DNA of 64,000 bases from Microbacterium limosum (GCF_036324365.1 NZ_CP137080.1:2108001-2172000), one strand, 5' to 3'; shown: positions 18,588 to 28,836, counted from the stretch's first letter. The notes: generated from the letters alone by a model not told the origin. Translations and numbers: made by a program.

Positions 18588-19232
18588 TCAGTAGCCGACG
18601 GCGAAGCGCTCGCGCACGTGCTTCGGGTTCTCGATCTCGTCGAGGATCGCGACGGCGAAGTCGGCGCCGGAGATGAAGGATTCCCCGCTTTTCTCGTCGA
18701 CGACGAGCACATCGCCGCCGTCGCGGTAGGACCCGGTGCGCTCGCCCGGGTTCCAGGCGCCGAAGCCGCCCGCGGGGTGGATGTAGAACCAGTCGCGGCC
18801 CGTGTCATCGGCCTGGAGATCCTCGAGCACGCCGATCGCCTCGAGCGACTCGGGCTTGTACTCCTCGACGAAGCCGGGGGTGTCGACCAGCCGCGGGCCA
18901 TCGGGAGCCACGAGGCTTCCGCCGGCGCCTCCCACGACGCCGAGGCGGACGTCGGCGGGCAGCTCGCGCACGAGCTCGGCGACGGCGGGACGCACCTTGC
19001 CGAGCATGTCGCCGCGGCCGGGCACGGAGACGACCACGACATCCACGCCCTCGAGCTCGGCGATCAGCCCGGGCACGTCGAGGAGCGATCCCTCGACGTA
19101 CGTGACGTGATCGACCCGGTCGGCGGCCACGGTGCGCGCCACAGAGACGGCGGTGTGGCCGCGCCGGGCGGCCTCCTGAACGATGTGGCTTCCGGCGTAG
19201 CCGGTGCCTCCGATGACGGCGATACGGGGCAT
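18588..19232 (-). CDS. NAD(P)-binding atypical SDR family protein
   Basis: A 214-residue Rossmann protein beginning MPRIAVIGGTGYAGSHIV, with the GGTGYAG dinucleotide loop and the VVVVSVPGRGD and VGGAGGSLVAPDG segments of the NAD(P)H-binding (NmrA/YwnB-like) family. It lacks the YxxxK pair of classical SDRs. Probably a cytosolic oxidoreductase or redox sensor; substrate unknown. Preceded by AAAGGAC. Confidence 0.86.
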   Translation of the reverse strand: MPRIAVIGGTGYAGSHIVQEAARRGHTAVSVARTVAADRVDHVTYVEGSLLDVPGLIAELEGVDVVVVSVPGRGDMLGKVRPAVAELVRELPADVRLGVVGGAGGSLVAPDGPRLVDTPGFVEEYKPESLEAIGVLEDLQADDTGRDWFYIHPAGGFGAWNPGERTGSYRDGGDVLVVDEKSGESFISGADFAVAILDEIENPKHVRERFAVGY

Positions 19233-19308
19233 GTCTTGTCCTTTCGGCAGAGCGCATGTGCGCGGGTCACCATGTTCAAGTCGCGGCGGCCCGACGGCAT
19301 TCCCGCGA

Positions 19309-20298
19309 TCAGGCGCCGGCGCCGCGCAGGGTCGAGACCTGGTAGAGCGCCACGGATGCCGCGATCCCGGCGTTGAGCGATTCCGTCGCGGCGGAGATCG
19401 GGATCGAGACGATCTGATCGCACGTCTCTGTGACCAGGCGCGACAGGCCCTTGCCCTCGGAGCCGACGACGATCACGACGGGGCGATCCGCGAGCGAGAG
19501 CGAGGGCAGCGCGACATCTCCCCCGCCGTCCAGGCCCAGCACGAAGACACCCTGCTTCTTCATCTCCTTGAGCGTCGTGGTGAGGTTCGGCGCGAGCGCC
19601 ACCGGCACGCGCGCCGCGGCACCGGCGCTCGTCTTCCACGCGGCCGCGTTGACGCCCGCCGAGCGCCGCTGAGGCAGCAACACGCCATGACCGCCGAACG
19701 CTCCCGTCGAGCGGATGATCGCGCCGAGGTTGCGCGGGTCGGTCACGCCGTCGAGTGCCACCAGCAGCGGCGTCTCGCCGCGGCCGATGATCTGCTCGAG
19801 CAGGTCCTGGGGGTGCGCGTACTCGTAGGGCGGAACCTTGACGGCGACGCCCTGGTGCACGCCGTCGAAACCGGCCATGCGGTCGAGCTCGGGGCGCGTG
19901 ACCTCGAGGACGGGGATGTCGCGGTGCGTCGCGATGGCGAGCATCTCCTTGACGCGGTCATCCATCTCCACGCGCTGGGCGATGTAGAGCGCGGTCGCGG
20001 GGATCTTCGCGCGCAGCGCCTCCAGCACCGAGTTGCGCCCCGTGACGACCTCGGTCTCGTCATCCTTCTTCGGCCGCGGCGCGCGCACGCCCGGACGCGC
20101 GGCGGGCTTGCCTTTGCCGCCGGCGGCCGCGTACCGCTCGGCGGCCGCCTTCCGCTTGCCCGCGACGTGCCAGCCGCGGTCCTCCGCCTTCGGGGTCGGT
20201 CCCTTGCCCTCGAGCGCCTTGCGCCCATGGCCCCCGGTGCCCTTGACGGGGCCCTTCTTCTTGCCCTTGCTCGCGCCGGGGCGTCCTGGCTTAGCCAT
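19309..20298 (-). CDS. rlmB: 23S rRNA (guanosine-2'-O)-methyltransferase RlmB
   Basis: A 329-residue SpoU-class methyltransferase. The Lys/Gly-rich N-terminal 85 residues are an extension common in actinobacteria; the substrate-binding domain starts near VTGRNSVLEALR, and the SPOUT knot carries motif 1 DPRNLGAIIRS, motif 2 VVIVVGSEGKGL and motif 3 IPISAATESLNAGIAAS. It methylates G2251 (E. coli numbering) in 23S rRNA. Its ATG overlaps the cysS stop by 8 nt, so the pair is translated as an operon. Confidence 0.95.
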   Translation of the reverse strand: MAKPGRPGASKGKKKGPVKGTGGHGRKALEGKGPTPKAEDRGWHVAGKRKAAAERYAAAGGKGKPAARPGVRAPRPKKDDETEVVTGRNSVLEALRAKIPATALYIAQRVEMDDRVKEMLAIATHRDIPVLEVTRPELDRMAGFDGVHQGVAVKVPPYEYAHPQDLLEQIIGRGETPLLVALDGVTDPRNLGAIIRSTGAFGGHGVLLPQRRSAGVNAAAWKTSAGAAARVPVALAPNLTTTLKEMKKQGVFVLGLDGGGDVALPSLSLADRPVVIVVGSEGKGLSRLVTETCDQIVSIPISAATESLNAGIAASVALYQVSTLRGAGA

Positions 20299-21703
20299 GA
20301 TCGATGCTCCAATGGGTCCCGTCGGGACCGTCCTCGAGGGCGATGCCGGCCGCCGCGATCGCGTCGCGGATTCGGTCGGCCGCCGCCCAGTCCTTCGCAG
20401 CACGTGCGGTGGCACGCTGCGTGATCAGTTCGCCGACGAGCGCATCCAGCGCGCTCGTCGTACCGTCGTGTCCTGGGGCAGCCGCCTCGCCGGCCCGCGC
20501 AAGTCCCAGCACCTCCAGCATCGCCGCGACCGACCGCGCCGCCGCCACGGCCTCGTCGCGGTCGCCGCGATCGAGCGCGGCGTTGCCCTCGCGCACGGTC
20601 TCGTGCAGCACGGCGAGCGCCTGCGGCACGCCGAGGTCGTCGTCCATCGCAGCGGCGAAGCCTTCGGGCAGGATGCCGGGGCTCAGCTCGGCCGGGTCGG
20701 CGCTGCCGGCCCGCAGCACGCGCTGGCGGAACGTGTCGATGCGGGAGAGGGCCGCCTCGGCCTCATCGAGGGCGCGGTCCGAGACATCGAGGTTCGACCG
20801 ATAGTGCGCCGCGGCGAGCGCGTACCGCACCGCGAGCGGATCCCTGGCACCCAGCACATCGGCGGCGAGCACGACGTTGCCGATCGACTTGGACATCTTC
20901 TGCCCGTCGACGGTCACGAGTCCGTTGTGCACCCAGTACCGGGCGAAGGCGTCCCCGGCGGCCCGCGACTGGGCGAGCTCGTTCTCGTGGTGGGGGAAGC
21001 GCAGATCGAGTCCGCCGCCGTGGATGTCGAACTCCGGACCGAGATAGCGGCGCGACATGGCCGAGCACTCGATGTGCCAGCCGGGGCGACCCGGGCCCCA
21101 CGGCGAGTCCCACGTCGCGGAGGGGTCCTCGTCGGCCTTGGCGCCCTTCCAGAGGGCGAAGTCGCGCGGGTCGCGCTTGCCGCGCGGGTCGGCGTCCTCG
21201 CTCGCCTCCATCGCGTCGGGCGACTGACGGGTGAGCGTTCCGTACTCGCGCCACGAGCGCACGTCGAAGTAGACGTCTCCCGATGAGGCGGGGTCGGGGT
21301 AGGCGTGACCGGAGTCGATGAGACGCGTGATCAGCTGCTGCATCTGCGGGATCGAAGCCGTCGCGCGGGGCTCGTAGGTGGGGGGCAGGATGCCGATGGC
21401 GGAATACGCGGCGGTGAACTCCCGCTCCATGCGGTACGCCAGAGCCCACCACGGTTCGCTCGGCGAGGCGTTCTGCAGCACCTTGTCGTCGATGTCGGTG
21501 ACATTGCGCACGAAGACCACGCGGCCGAACCGATGTTCCAGCCAGCGCCGCAGGATGTCGAAGCTCAGGGCGCCCCGCAGGTGCCCGATGTGCGGGCCCG
21601 ACTGCACCGTCGGTCCGCAGACGTACAGCGAGACCGCGTCGGCCGTGAGCGGCACGAACTCGCGCAGGGCCTGCGCCTTGGTGTCGTAGAGCCGCACAGT
21701 CAC
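20291..21703 (-). CDS. cysS: Cysteinyl-tRNA synthetase
   Basis: A 470-residue class I synthetase with the HIGH motif at 38-41 (GPHIGHLRG), zinc ligand region LYVCGPTV (C29), WHIECSAM, the [19 protein letters not shown] block and KMSKSIGN near 268. It charges tRNA-Cys. The length and the SIGN/KMSKS layout favour CysS over the mycothiol ligase MshC. First gene of the cysS-rlmB pair; its conserved neighbours ispDF and carD lie upstream beyond the inserted eamA gene. Confidence 0.96.
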   Translation of the reverse strand: MTVRLYDTKAQALREFVPLTADAVSLYVCGPTVQSGPHIGHLRGALSFDILRRWLEHRFGRVVFVRNVTDIDDKVLQNASPSEPWWALAYRMEREFTAAYSAIGILPPTYEPRATASIPQMQQLITRLIDSGHAYPDPASSGDVYFDVRSWREYGTLTRQSPDAMEASEDADPRGKRDPRDFALWKGAKADEDPSATWDSPWGPGRPGWHIECSAMSRRYLGPEFDIHGGGLDLRFPHHENELAQSRAAGDAFARYWVHNGLVTVDGQKMSKSIGNVVLAADVLGARDPLAVRYALAAAHYRSNLDVSDRALDEAEAALSRIDTFRQRVLRAGSADPAELSPGILPEGFAAAMDDDLGVPQALAVLHETVREGNAALDRGDRDEAVAAARSVAAMLEVLGLARAGEAAAPGHDGTTSALDALVGELITQRATARAAKDWAAADRIRDAIAAAGIALEDGPDGTHWSIDHG

Positions 21704-21773
21704 TCCCCCAGCCTACCGGGGCGCCCCCGCGGCCCCGCAGGCCGGCGGGCGGGGAAGGCGCTAGAACTGGAGG

Positions 21774-22709
21774 GTGATCTCCGCCCTCGCCGTCCTCGCG
21801 GCCGCCCTGCTGTTCGGCACCACCGGCACGTCGCAGGCGCTCGGCCCCGAGGGAACGACGCCCCTCTCGGTCGGGGCCATGCGCCTCGTCGTCGGCGGCA
21901 CGGGGCTGGCTGTCATCGCCTTCGTGCTCGCCCGCCGCGCGCACCGCCGTGGCGCCCTCGCGCCGCGGCCCCGCCTCACCGCCGCGCCGCTGGTCCTTCT
22001 CGCACTCACGGGGGTGTGCCTCGCGCTGTACCAGCCGCTGTTCTTCCTGGGCACGGCGCGCAACGGCGTCGCGGTCGGCACGGTCATCGCGCTCGGCTCC
22101 GCTCCGATCCTCGCCGGCGTGCTCGAGTGGTCGCTGACGCGCCGGCGCCCGAGCGGCGCCTGGCTGCTCGCCACCGCGCTCGCCACCGCCGGCGTCGCGC
22201 TGATCGGCGTGGGCGGCGGGACGGATGCCGCGGGAGCCGGCGGCACCGACCCGCTCGGGTTCCTCGGCTCGGTGGGCGCGGGTGCGACCTTCGCGATCAT
22301 CGCCAACGCTCAGCGTCGGCTCCTCGACGACGGCTGGGACCCGTTCACGGTGGTGGGTGCCATGGGAGCGGGCTCGGCGGTGCTCTCGGCCGGTGTGCTG
22401 CCCTTCGTCGACCTCTCGTGGCTCGCGGAGCCCGCGGGCGTCGTGATGGCCGTATGGCTCGGCCTCGCGACGATCTCCCTCGCCTACGTGCTGTTCACGT
22501 GGGGGCTGAACGGGCTGACCGCGGCGACCGCGGCGACGCTGACCCTCGGCGAGCCGCTGACCGCCAGCATCCTGGGCGTCGCGGTGCTCGGCGAGCAGCT
22601 GAGCGTGCTCGCCGTCGCGGGGCTCGCCGTGCTCGCGGTCGGCCTCGCGACCCTGGCATGGGGCTCCCGCGCCCCGCGCGACCCGAAGCCCTTCGCCCTG
22701 GAGGCCTGA
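21774..22709 (+). CDS. EamA-family (drug/metabolite) transporter
   Basis: A 311-residue membrane protein with about ten predicted helices in two repeats, beginning MISALAVLAAALLFGTTGTSQ and containing the duplicated EamA pattern (GLTAATAATLTLGEPL in the second repeat). Start GTG 21774 directly follows GGAGG. Probable metabolite exporter in the cytoplasmic membrane; substrate unknown. It stands on the plus strand between cysS and ispDF, which run the opposite way and are contiguous in mycobacteria. Confidence 0.9.
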   Translation: MISALAVLAAALLFGTTGTSQALGPEGTTPLSVGAMRLVVGGTGLAVIAFVLARRAHRRGALAPRPRLTAAPLVLLALTGVCLALYQPLFFLGTARNGVAVGTVIALGSAPILAGVLEWSLTRRRPSGAWLLATALATAGVALIGVGGGTDAAGAGGTDPLGFLGSVGAGATFAIIANAQRRLLDDGWDPFTVVGAMGAGSAVLSAGVLPFVDLSWLAEPAGVVMAVWLGLATISLAYVLFTWGLNGLTAATAATLTLGEPLTASILGVAVLGEQLSVLAVAGLAVLAVGLATLAWGSRAPRDPKPFALEA

Positions 22710-22756
22710 CCGCCCCCGCGATCCAGCCCGCGCCGAAACACCGGTTCTGCGGCCAA

Positions 22757-22777
22757 ACACCACACGCCGTGTGGTGT
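22757..22777. terminator. Hairpin between convergent eamA and ispDF
   Basis: ACACCACAC (22757-22765), 3-nt loop, GTGTGGTGT (22769-22777), followed by a second copy of TGTGGTGTCTCG (22789-22800). The convergent intergenic position suits a bidirectional terminator. Confidence 0.65.
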
Positions 22778-22828
22778 CTCGCCGCACATGTGGTGTCTCG
22801 CGGCGGCGGAGATGCCTGCGCGGGGCGC

Positions 22829-24076
22829 TCAGGCGGGGATCAGCAGCGCGACGGCGAAGGCGGCCACGCCCTCCGTGCGCCCCGTGAAGCCGAGCCCGTC
22901 GGTCGTCGTCGCCGACACCGAGACGGGCGCGCCGCCGAGGGCGTCGGAGAGCGTCCGCTCGGCCTCCGCGCGACGGGCGGCGAACCGCGGGCGGCCGGCC
23001 TGCACCTGCACGGAGACGTTGCCGACCCGCCACCCGGCCTCGCCCAGGAGTCCGAGCGTGCGTCGAAGGAAGGCGGATGCGTGGGCGCCCGCGAATTCCG
23101 GCCGGTCCACGCCGAAGTGGGTGCCGATGTCGCCGAGGCCCGCCGCGGCCAGGAGCGCATCGACGATCGCGTGCGCCACGGCGTCGCCGTCGGAGTGGCC
23201 CGAGAGCGCCGGCTCGCCCGGCCAGCGGAGGCCGGCGAGCCACAGCTCCCCCTCGCCCCCGAAGGCGTGCACGTCGGTGCCGATGCCCACCCGGGGCGCC
23301 GCCGGGGCGCCGGCCAGCGAGGTGTGCGGATGCGGTTGCACGTAGGCCCCGGCATCCTGGACGAGGGAGCGCGCACGCTCGAGGTCGGCGGGAGTGGTGA
23401 TCTTGAACGCCGACGCGTGACCCGGCACGGTCGTGATACGGCCGCCGGCCGCGGCCACGAGGGCCGTGTCGTCGGTGAATTCGGCCGCCGCGGCGCGGTA
23501 CGCGGCATCGAGCACGTCGCGGGGGAAGCCCTGCGGCGTCTGCGCGGCCGCGAGCGGTGCCCGGTCCACCGCCTCCACCACGTCGGAGCCGGCCACGCGC
23601 TTGAGCGTGTCGACGACCGGGAGCACGGGAACGACACCCGCCCCCGTCTCGTCCACCGCCGCCACAACCCTCTCGAACACCTCCGGCGGGGTGAGGGCGC
23701 GTGCGGCATCGTGCACGAGCACGACTTCGATCCCGGCCCACAACGCGCCGAGGCCCGCCGCGACGGAACCCTGCCGGGTCGCCGCTCCGGCCACGACGTG
23801 CACCAGGTCGCGCCGCCGGCCCGAGGGCAGCGGCGCCGCGGCATCCGTCCGATCCGCCACCGCGAGCGCTTCCGTCAGCGCATCCCCCGCCCGCTCTGCG
23901 GGCGCGACGACGACGACCTGCGCCACGGGGCCTCGGAAGACCCCTCGGAGGGCGTGGTTCAGGATGCTGTGGTCGTCTATCCCGACGAACGCCTTCGGTG
24001 CACCCGCACCGAGGCGCTCCCCCGATCCGGCGGCGACGACGACGATCCCGACGCGGGGGGTCGGCGTGATGCTCAC
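22829..24076 (-). CDS. ispDF: Bifunctional IspD-IspF isoprenoid enzyme
   Basis: A 415-residue fusion. Residues 1 to about 245 are IspD (2-C-methyl-erythritol 4-phosphate cytidylyltransferase): the CTP loop [27 protein letters not shown], and QTPQGF. From about 263 comes IspF (MEcPP synthase): GIGTDVHAF with metal ligands D and [18 protein letters not shown], and the end [18 protein letters not shown]. It catalyses the third and fifth steps of the MEP pathway; IspDF fusions are known in several lineages. Transcribed after carD with an 9-nt gap. Confidence 0.96.
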   Translation of the reverse strand: MSITPTPRVGIVVVAAGSGERLGAGAPKAFVGIDDHSILNHALRGVFRGPVAQVVVVAPAERAGDALTEALAVADRTDAAAPLPSGRRRDLVHVVAGAATRQGSVAAGLGALWAGIEVVLVHDAARALTPPEVFERVVAAVDETGAGVVPVLPVVDTLKRVAGSDVVEAVDRAPLAAAQTPQGFPRDVLDAAYRAAAAEFTDDTALVAAAGGRITTVPGHASAFKITTPADLERARSLVQDAGAYVQPHPHTSLAGAPAAPRVGIGTDVHAFGGEGELWLAGLRWPGEPALSGHSDGDAVAHAIVDALLAAAGLGDIGTHFGVDRPEFAGAHASAFLRRTLGLLGEAGWRVGNVSVQVQAGRPRFAARRAEAERTLSDALGGAPVSVSATTTDGLGFTGRTEGVAAFAVALLIPA

Positions 24077-24085
24077 GCCGGGAGC

Positions 24086-24568
24086 CTAGCTGGCGAGGAC
24101 CTCGTCGAGGACGACACTCGCGCGCTCCTCGTCGGTCTTCTCGGCGAGGGCGAGCTCGGAGATGAGGATCTGGCGCGCCTTGGCGAGCATCCGCTTCTCA
24201 CCCGCGGATAGCCCGCGGTCCTGGTCGCGGCGCCACAGGTCGCGAACGACCTCGCTCACCTTGATGACGTCGCCGGAGGCGAGCTTCTCGAGGTTCGCCT
24301 TGTACCGGCGGGACCAGTTGGTGGGCTCTTCGGTGAAGGGGGCGCGCAGCACCTCGAACACGCGCTCGAGACCCTCCTTGCCGATCACGTCGCGGACGCC
24401 GACCAGATCGACGTTGTCGGCCGGTACCTCGATCGTGAGATCACCCTGCGTGACGCGGAGCTTGAGATAGATCTTCTCTTCGCCCTTGATGACCCGAGTC
24501 TTCACTTCGGCGATCGTCGCGGCCCCGTGGTGCGGGTAGACAACCGTTTCGCCAACCTCAAAAAGCAT
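24086..24568 (-). CDS. carD: CarD-family RNA polymerase-binding regulator
   Basis: A 160-residue Car[20 protein letters not shown] at the RNAP-interaction (Tudor-like) domain, with [18 protein letters not shown], then a helical DNA-binding domain including [16 protein letters not shown] with the conserved Trp that stabilises the open complex. It regulates rRNA and global promoter opening. Start ATG 24568 follows AAAGGAC; the longer in-frame start at 24613 has no homology. Confidence 0.97.
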   Translation of the reverse strand: MLFEVGETVVYPHHGAATIAEVKTRVIKGEEKIYLKLRVTQGDLTIEVPADNVDLVGVRDVIGKEGLERVFEVLRAPFTEEPTNWSRRYKANLEKLASGDVIKVSEVVRDLWRRDQDRGLSAGEKRMLAKARQILISELALAEKTDEERASVVLDEVLAS

Positions 24569-24704
24569 GCAGTTATGTCCTTTCGGCAACCTACAGCCTA
24601 CCACAGGCGGCATGCGCTAAGGTTCGCCCGGCACCCCCGGCGAGGGGCCTGCAGGACGACCCCATAGAATGCAAGGACCGTCCGCGTACTTCCCTGGAGG
24701 ACCT

Positions 24705-25211
24705 GTGAAATCCCGCCGGCTCGCACCTTTCGCCGTTATCGCGGCCGTCCTCATCGGCACGACGGGATGCAACCTCACGGCGCCGCAGGCGACGACGATC
24801 CAGTACGCCCCCGCCGAGGGCGTGAACGCCGCCAGCGGCGACGTCCTGGTGCGCAACGCCGTCATCGTCTCCGACGACGGGGTCGACGGCAATTTCCTCG
24901 CAGCGTTCGTCAACGAGGGCTCCGAGCCGCAGGTCGTCACGATCGAATACGGCGAGGGAGCGGCGAAGACGACCGAGACCTTCCGCATCGCGGCCCGCAG
25001 CGCGGTGAGCCTCGGCGCCGACGTCCCGGCCTCGGCCACCGACGGCGAGAGCGTGCTCGCCGACGCCGAGCCGATCCTCTTCACGGACATCGACACCCTG
25101 CCCGGCGCGACCATGCCGGTCTATTTCCAGGCGGGCGACGCCGAGGGCAACCTCGTGCAGGTCCCCGTCCTTAGCAGCGAGCTGGAGTACCTCGCCCCCT
25201 TCGCTCCGTAA
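24705..25211 (+). CDS. LpqE-like secreted protein or lipoprotein
   Basis: A 168-residue protein: signal segment RLAPFAVIAAVLIGTTGC with a possible lipidated Cys at about 23, then a beta-rich domain, DVLVRNAVIVSDDGVDGNFL onwards, ending LEYLAPFAP. Start GTG 24705 follows GGAGGACCT. Position next to divergent carD is the same as lpqE in Mycobacterium tuberculosis (Rv3583c carD, Rv3584 lpqE). Homologues are sometimes mislabelled DNA modification methylase; nothing here supports a methylase. Role unknown. Confidence 0.75.
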   Translation: MKSRRLAPFAVIAAVLIGTTGCNLTAPQATTIQYAPAEGVNAASGDVLVRNAVIVSDDGVDGNFLAAFVNEGSEPQVVTIEYGEGAAKTTETFRIAARSAVSLGADVPASATDGESVLADAEPILFTDIDTLPGATMPVYFQAGDAEGNLVQVPVLSSELEYLAPFAP

Positions 25212-25269
25212 GGAGCGCCGGGCGACGCCGAGGGCGGACCGGGGTGCTCTCCCGCCCGCGGTCGCCGCG

Positions 25270-25953
25270 TCAGGCCTCGAAGCGGTACCCGAGGCCCCGC
25301 ACGGTGACGAGCATCTCGGGTTCGCTCGGAGTCCTCTCGATCCGCGAGCGGATGCGCTTGATGTGCACGTCGAGCGTCTTGGTGTCGCCGAAGTAGTCGC
25401 TGCCCCAGACGCGGTCGATCAGCTGACCCCGCGTGAGCACCCGGCCGGCGTTGCGCATGAGCACCTCGAGCAGCTCGAACTCCCTCAGCGGCATGCTGAT
25501 CTCGGCGCCGTCCACGGCCACGCTGTGCCGGTCGATGTCGAGGGTCACCCGGCCGCCCTCGAGCACGTGGTCGTCCAGGTCGACGTCCGGATCGGCGGTG
25601 CGGCGCAGCACGGCCCGCATGCGCGCGAGGAGCTCCCTCGACGAGTAGGGCTTCGTGACGTAGTCGTCGGCGCCGAGCTCGAGCCCCACGACGATGTCCA
25701 CCTCGGAGTCCTTCGCGGAGACCATGATGATGGGGATGCCGGAGAGCTGACGGATGCGGCGGCATACCTCGGTGCCCGGCATCCCCGGCAGCATCAGATC
25801 CAGCAGCACGATGTCCGCGGGGCTCTCCTCGAACGACGCGATCGCGGCCGGGCCGTCCTCGGCGATCTCCACGTCGTACCCCTCGCGCCGCAGCAGGTAG
25901 GCGAGCGGTTCGGCGAGGTCGGGTTCGTCTTCGACGAGCAGCACCCGGGTCAT
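25270..25953 (-). CDS. regX3: Phosphate-responsive response regulator RegX3
   Basis: A 227-residue OmpR/PhoB regulator: VLLVEDEPDLAEPL, phosphoacceptor D52 in LLDLMLPGMPG, VTKPYSSRELLARM, and a winged-helix domain with LREFELLEVLMRNAGRVLTR and VRGLGYRFEA. It closely resembles mycobacterial RegX3, which activates pst and related genes on phosphate limitation. Its ATG overlaps the senX3 stop by 4 nt. Confidence 0.94.
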   Translation of the reverse strand: MTRVLLVEDEPDLAEPLAYLLRREGYDVEIAEDGPAAIASFEESPADIVLLDLMLPGMPGTEVCRRIRQLSGIPIIMVSAKDSEVDIVVGLELGADDYVTKPYSSRELLARMRAVLRRTADPDVDLDDHVLEGGRVTLDIDRHSVAVDGAEISMPLREFELLEVLMRNAGRVLTRGQLIDRVWGSDYFGDTKTLDVHIKRIRSRIERTPSEPEMLVTVRGLGYRFEA

Positions 25954-27188
25954 GTGTCCATCTCTTCCTGTCGGAGGGGGGTTGCGCGGGAGGGCCCTCG
26001 CCGGGCTCCGGAGTCGGCGCTCTTGCGGCGCTTAGAGCCGTGCTTCACCGGCGGCTCGTACCGCGGCAGCCGTATCGTGAAGGTGGACCCGCGGCCGAGC
26101 CGCGACCACACCCGCACCTCCCCGCCGTGGCGCTGCACCGCATGCTTGACGATCGCGAGCCCCAGCCCCGTGCCGCCCGTGCGGCGCGAACGCGCGACAT
26201 CCGCCCGGTAGAACCGCTCGAAGATGCGCTGCTGATCGCTCTCGGCGATGCCGATGCCCTGGTCCGTGACGGCGATCTCGACGACGGGGCCGTCGATGCG
26301 CACGCCGACGCCCACGCGCGCGCCGCGCGGGGAGTAAGCGATCGCGTTCGCGATGAGATTGCCGACGGCCTCGATGAGCATCGTCGAGTCTCCGCTGACG
26401 ACCGCGCCGCGGTCACCGCCGCGCACGACGGTCACGCCCCCGGAGTCGGCCTGCAGGGCGTGCGCCTCGACGGAGGCCACGACGACCTCGTCGACCGATA
26501 CCTCCCGAGCCTGCGGCACCTCGTCCGCCGACTGCAGCCGTGAAAGGTCCATGATGCGGCTCGTGAGGCGCGTGAGGCGGTCGGCCTCGGCCTGGAGGCG
26601 AGCCGCGAAGGCCCGCACCTGCGGCGGGTCGTCGGCGGCCGAGTCGATCGCCTCGGCGAGCAGGCTCACGGCCCCCACCGGCGTCTTCAACTCGTGCGAG
26701 GTGTTGGCGACGAAGTCGTGCCGCATCTGCTCGAGACGCTCCTGCTCGGTCACGTCGTCGACCACGATCAGGATGTGGCTCGCGCCGAGACGCGCCGCAC
26801 GTGCCGAGACGAGGCGCCCCTCGGTGACGAGGGCACCGGGGGCGACGGCACCGCGTCGCATGCGGAACCGCGTGCTCGAGGGCTCCCCCGTCGAGCGGAC
26901 GCGTCGGGCGAGCTGGCGCAGGCCCTCCACCGTCAGGACATCGCCGGTCGCCATGCCGAAGTCGGGGGCCGCCGGCGAGGCCGCCACGACGGTGAGGGAG
27001 GCATCCAGCACGGATGCCGCCCCCTCCATCGCGTCGAGGACCTGCAGCACACCGGCCGGCACCACGGCGCGACCCTCGGCCTCCACGCGGCGCTTGACCC
27101 GCAGCGCGGCGCCGATGAGGGCGGCGACCCCGAGACCGACGACGATGCCCGCACACAGCGCCAGCAGCGCCAGCTGCACGGAGTTCAT
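25950..27188 (-). CDS. senX3: Phosphate sensor histidine kinase SenX3
   Basis: A 412-residue kinase. An N-terminal membrane helix (about 5-27, LALLALCAGIVVGLGVAALIG) is followed by a PAS-like region, HisKA ANTSHELKTPVGAVSLLAEA with phospho-His about 165, N-box NLIANAIAYSPRG, DQGIGIA and GTGLGLAIVKHAV. Partner of RegX3. Start ATG 27188; an in-frame ATG further out (27221) precedes no membrane signal. Divergent from phoU across a 169-nt promoter region. Confidence 0.93.
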   Translation of the reverse strand: MNSVQLALLALCAGIVVGLGVAALIGAALRVKRRVEAEGRAVVPAGVLQVLDAMEGAASVLDASLTVVAASPAAPDFGMATGDVLTVEGLRQLARRVRSTGEPSSTRFRMRRGAVAPGALVTEGRLVSARAARLGASHILIVVDDVTEQERLEQMRHDFVANTSHELKTPVGAVSLLAEAIDSAADDPPQVRAFAARLQAEADRLTRLTSRIMDLSRLQSADEVPQAREVSVDEVVVASVEAHALQADSGGVTVVRGGDRGAVVSGDSTMLIEAVGNLIANAIAYSPRGARVGVGVRIDGPVVEIAVTDQGIGIAESDQQRIFERFYRADVARSRRTGGTGLGLAIVKHAVQRHGGEVRVWSRLGRGSTFTIRLPRYEPPVKHGSKRRKSADSGARRGPSRATPLRQEEMDT

Positions 27189-27357
27189 GGGTCCAGCGTA
27201 GGCCGAAGGAGGGCCCCCCACCCGCCTTCCACCGCAGAACGTCGCGGGCGGCGACGGTACTATTCACTCTCACGGCACCGTCCGTTAACCTTCGCCGGGG
27301 AGGATCGCGGAGGCCGTGCAGCCGACGGATCCGCGAACCGCGAAAGGGCTCATCATC

Positions 27358-28014
27358 GTGCGCGAAGTCTTCCACCAGTCCCTCGAAGACGTGCAGGGGC
27401 GGCTCGTCGAGATCGCCGAGCTCGTCGCCGTCGCCATCGAGAAGGCCACGCAGGCCTTCGGGACGAGCGACGTCTCCCTCGCCGAGGAGGTCATCGAGGC
27501 CGACGCGATCATCGACGAGAAGGCCGTCGCGCTCGACGAGCTGGCGATAGAGATCCTCGCCCGCCAGCAGCCGGTCGCCCGCGACCTGCGCATCGTGGTC
27601 AGCGCGCTGCGCATGTCGGCCTCGCTCGAGCGCATGGGCGACATCGCCGAGCACATCGCCCAGCTCACCCGCTACCGCTTCCCCGAGCGCGCCATCCCGA
27701 AGGGGCTCAAGAGCACCTTCACCGCGATGGGGCAGCTCGACGTCGAGATGGCGAAGAAGCTCACGCAGCTGCTGAGCACGCAGGACGTCACGATCGCAGA
27801 AGACCTCCGCAACCTCGACGACAAGCTCGACGAGCTCCACGTCTCCGTCTTCGAGAAGGTGCTCGGCGAGAACTGGCAGGGCGAGGCGATGGCCACGGTC
27901 GACGCCACCCTCGCCAGCCGCTACCACGAGCGCTTCGGCGACCACGCCGAGTCGGTCGCGAAGAAGGTCGTCTACCTCGCCACCGGCGACTGGAGCGCCG
28001 ACCCCGAGCTATAG
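27358..28014 (+). CDS. phoU: Phosphate transport accessory protein PhoU
   Basis: A 218-residue PhoU made of two three-helix repeats, each with the metal-binding ExxxD pattern (EVIEADAIIDEKAV and EDLRNLDDKLDEL). It modulates PstSCAB and the SenX3-RegX3 kinase so the regulon stays off in phosphate excess. Start GTG 27358 (MREVFHQSLEDVQGRL) is preceded by AAAGGG and matches family N-termini; the ATG at 27316 adds residues without homology. Confidence 0.95.
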   Translation: MREVFHQSLEDVQGRLVEIAELVAVAIEKATQAFGTSDVSLAEEVIEADAIIDEKAVALDELAIEILARQQPVARDLRIVVSALRMSASLERMGDIAEHIAQLTRYRFPERAIPKGLKSTFTAMGQLDVEMAKKLTQLLSTQDVTIAEDLRNLDDKLDELHVSVFEKVLGENWQGEAMATVDATLASRYHERFGDHAESVAKKVVYLATGDWSADPEL

Positions 28015-28021
28015 CCCCGCC

Positions 28022-28072
28022 CGCATACGACGAACGCCCCGAACCGCAAGGTCGGGGCGTTCGTCGTATGCG
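28022..28072. terminator. Bidirectional terminator between convergent phoU and gpmA
   Basis: Perfect 21-bp arms 28022-28042 and 28052-28072 around a 9-nt loop; core GAACGCCCCGA. Placed between two convergent stop codons. Confidence 0.9.
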
Positions 28073-28086
28073 TCGAGGCGGGTCGG

Positions 28087-28836
28087 CTACTTCTTGCCCT
28101 GGGAGGCGACGGCGGCGGCACCCGCGGCGGCGGCCTCGGGGTCGAGGTACTCGCCGGGCCCGAGGGGGACGAGGTTCTCGTCGAGGCGGTAGACCAGCGG
28201 AATGCCGGTGGGGATGTTCAGCTCGGCGATGTCCTCGTCGCTGATGCCGTCGAGGTGCTTCACGAGCCCGCGCAGCGAGTTGCCGTGCGCGGTCACGAGC
28301 ACCGTCTTTCCCGCCTTCAGGTCGGGCGCGATGTCGCTGTGCCAGTAGGGCAGCATGCGGTCGATGACGAGCTTGAGGGACTCGGTGCGGGGAACCTCGC
28401 CGTCGATGCCGACGTAGCGGGGGTCGTGCACCTGGCTGTACTGGTCGTCGTCGGCCAGCACGGGCGGCGGCACGTCGAACGAGCGGCGCCAGAGCATGAA
28501 CTGCTCCTGGCCGAACTCGGCGAGGGTCTGCGCCTTGTCCTTGCCCTGCAGGGCGCCATAGTGACGCTCGTTGAGGCGCCATGAGCGCTTGACGGGGATC
28601 CACAGGCGATCGGCGGCGTCGAGCGCGATGTTGGCGGTCTGGATCGCACGGCTGAGCACCGACGTGTGCAGCACATCGGGCAGCAGCCCCGCCTCGGCGA
28701 GCAGCTCGCCGCCGCGCGCCGCCTCGGCTTTGCCGAGTTCGGTCAGCCGGACATCGACCCAGCCGGTGAAGAGGTTCAGCTCGTTCCACTCGCTCTGGCC
28801 GTGGCGGAGCAGGATCAGGGTGTAGGGGGCGCTCAT
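28087..28836 (-). CDS. gpmA: 2,3-bisphosphoglycerate-dependent phosphoglycerate mutase
   Basis: A 249-residue dPGM. Catalytic [10 protein letters not shown] (His12), then [39 protein letters not shown] and the second active-site His in [14 protein letters not shown]. It interconverts 3- and 2-phosphoglycerate in glycolysis and gluconeogenesis. The Ala-rich tail after residue 230 is an unconserved extension. Confidence 0.97.
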   Translation of the reverse strand: MSAPYTLILLRHGQSEWNELNLFTGWVDVRLTELGKAEAARGGELLAEAGLLPDVLHTSVLSRAIQTANIALDAADRLWIPVKRSWRLNERHYGALQGKDKAQTLAEFGQEQFMLWRRSFDVPPPVLADDDQYSQVHDPRYVGIDGEVPRTESLKLVIDRMLPYWHSDIAPDLKAGKTVLVTAHGNSLRGLVKHLDGISDEDIAELNIPTGIPLVYRLDENLVPLGPGEYLDPEAAAAGAAAVASQGKK

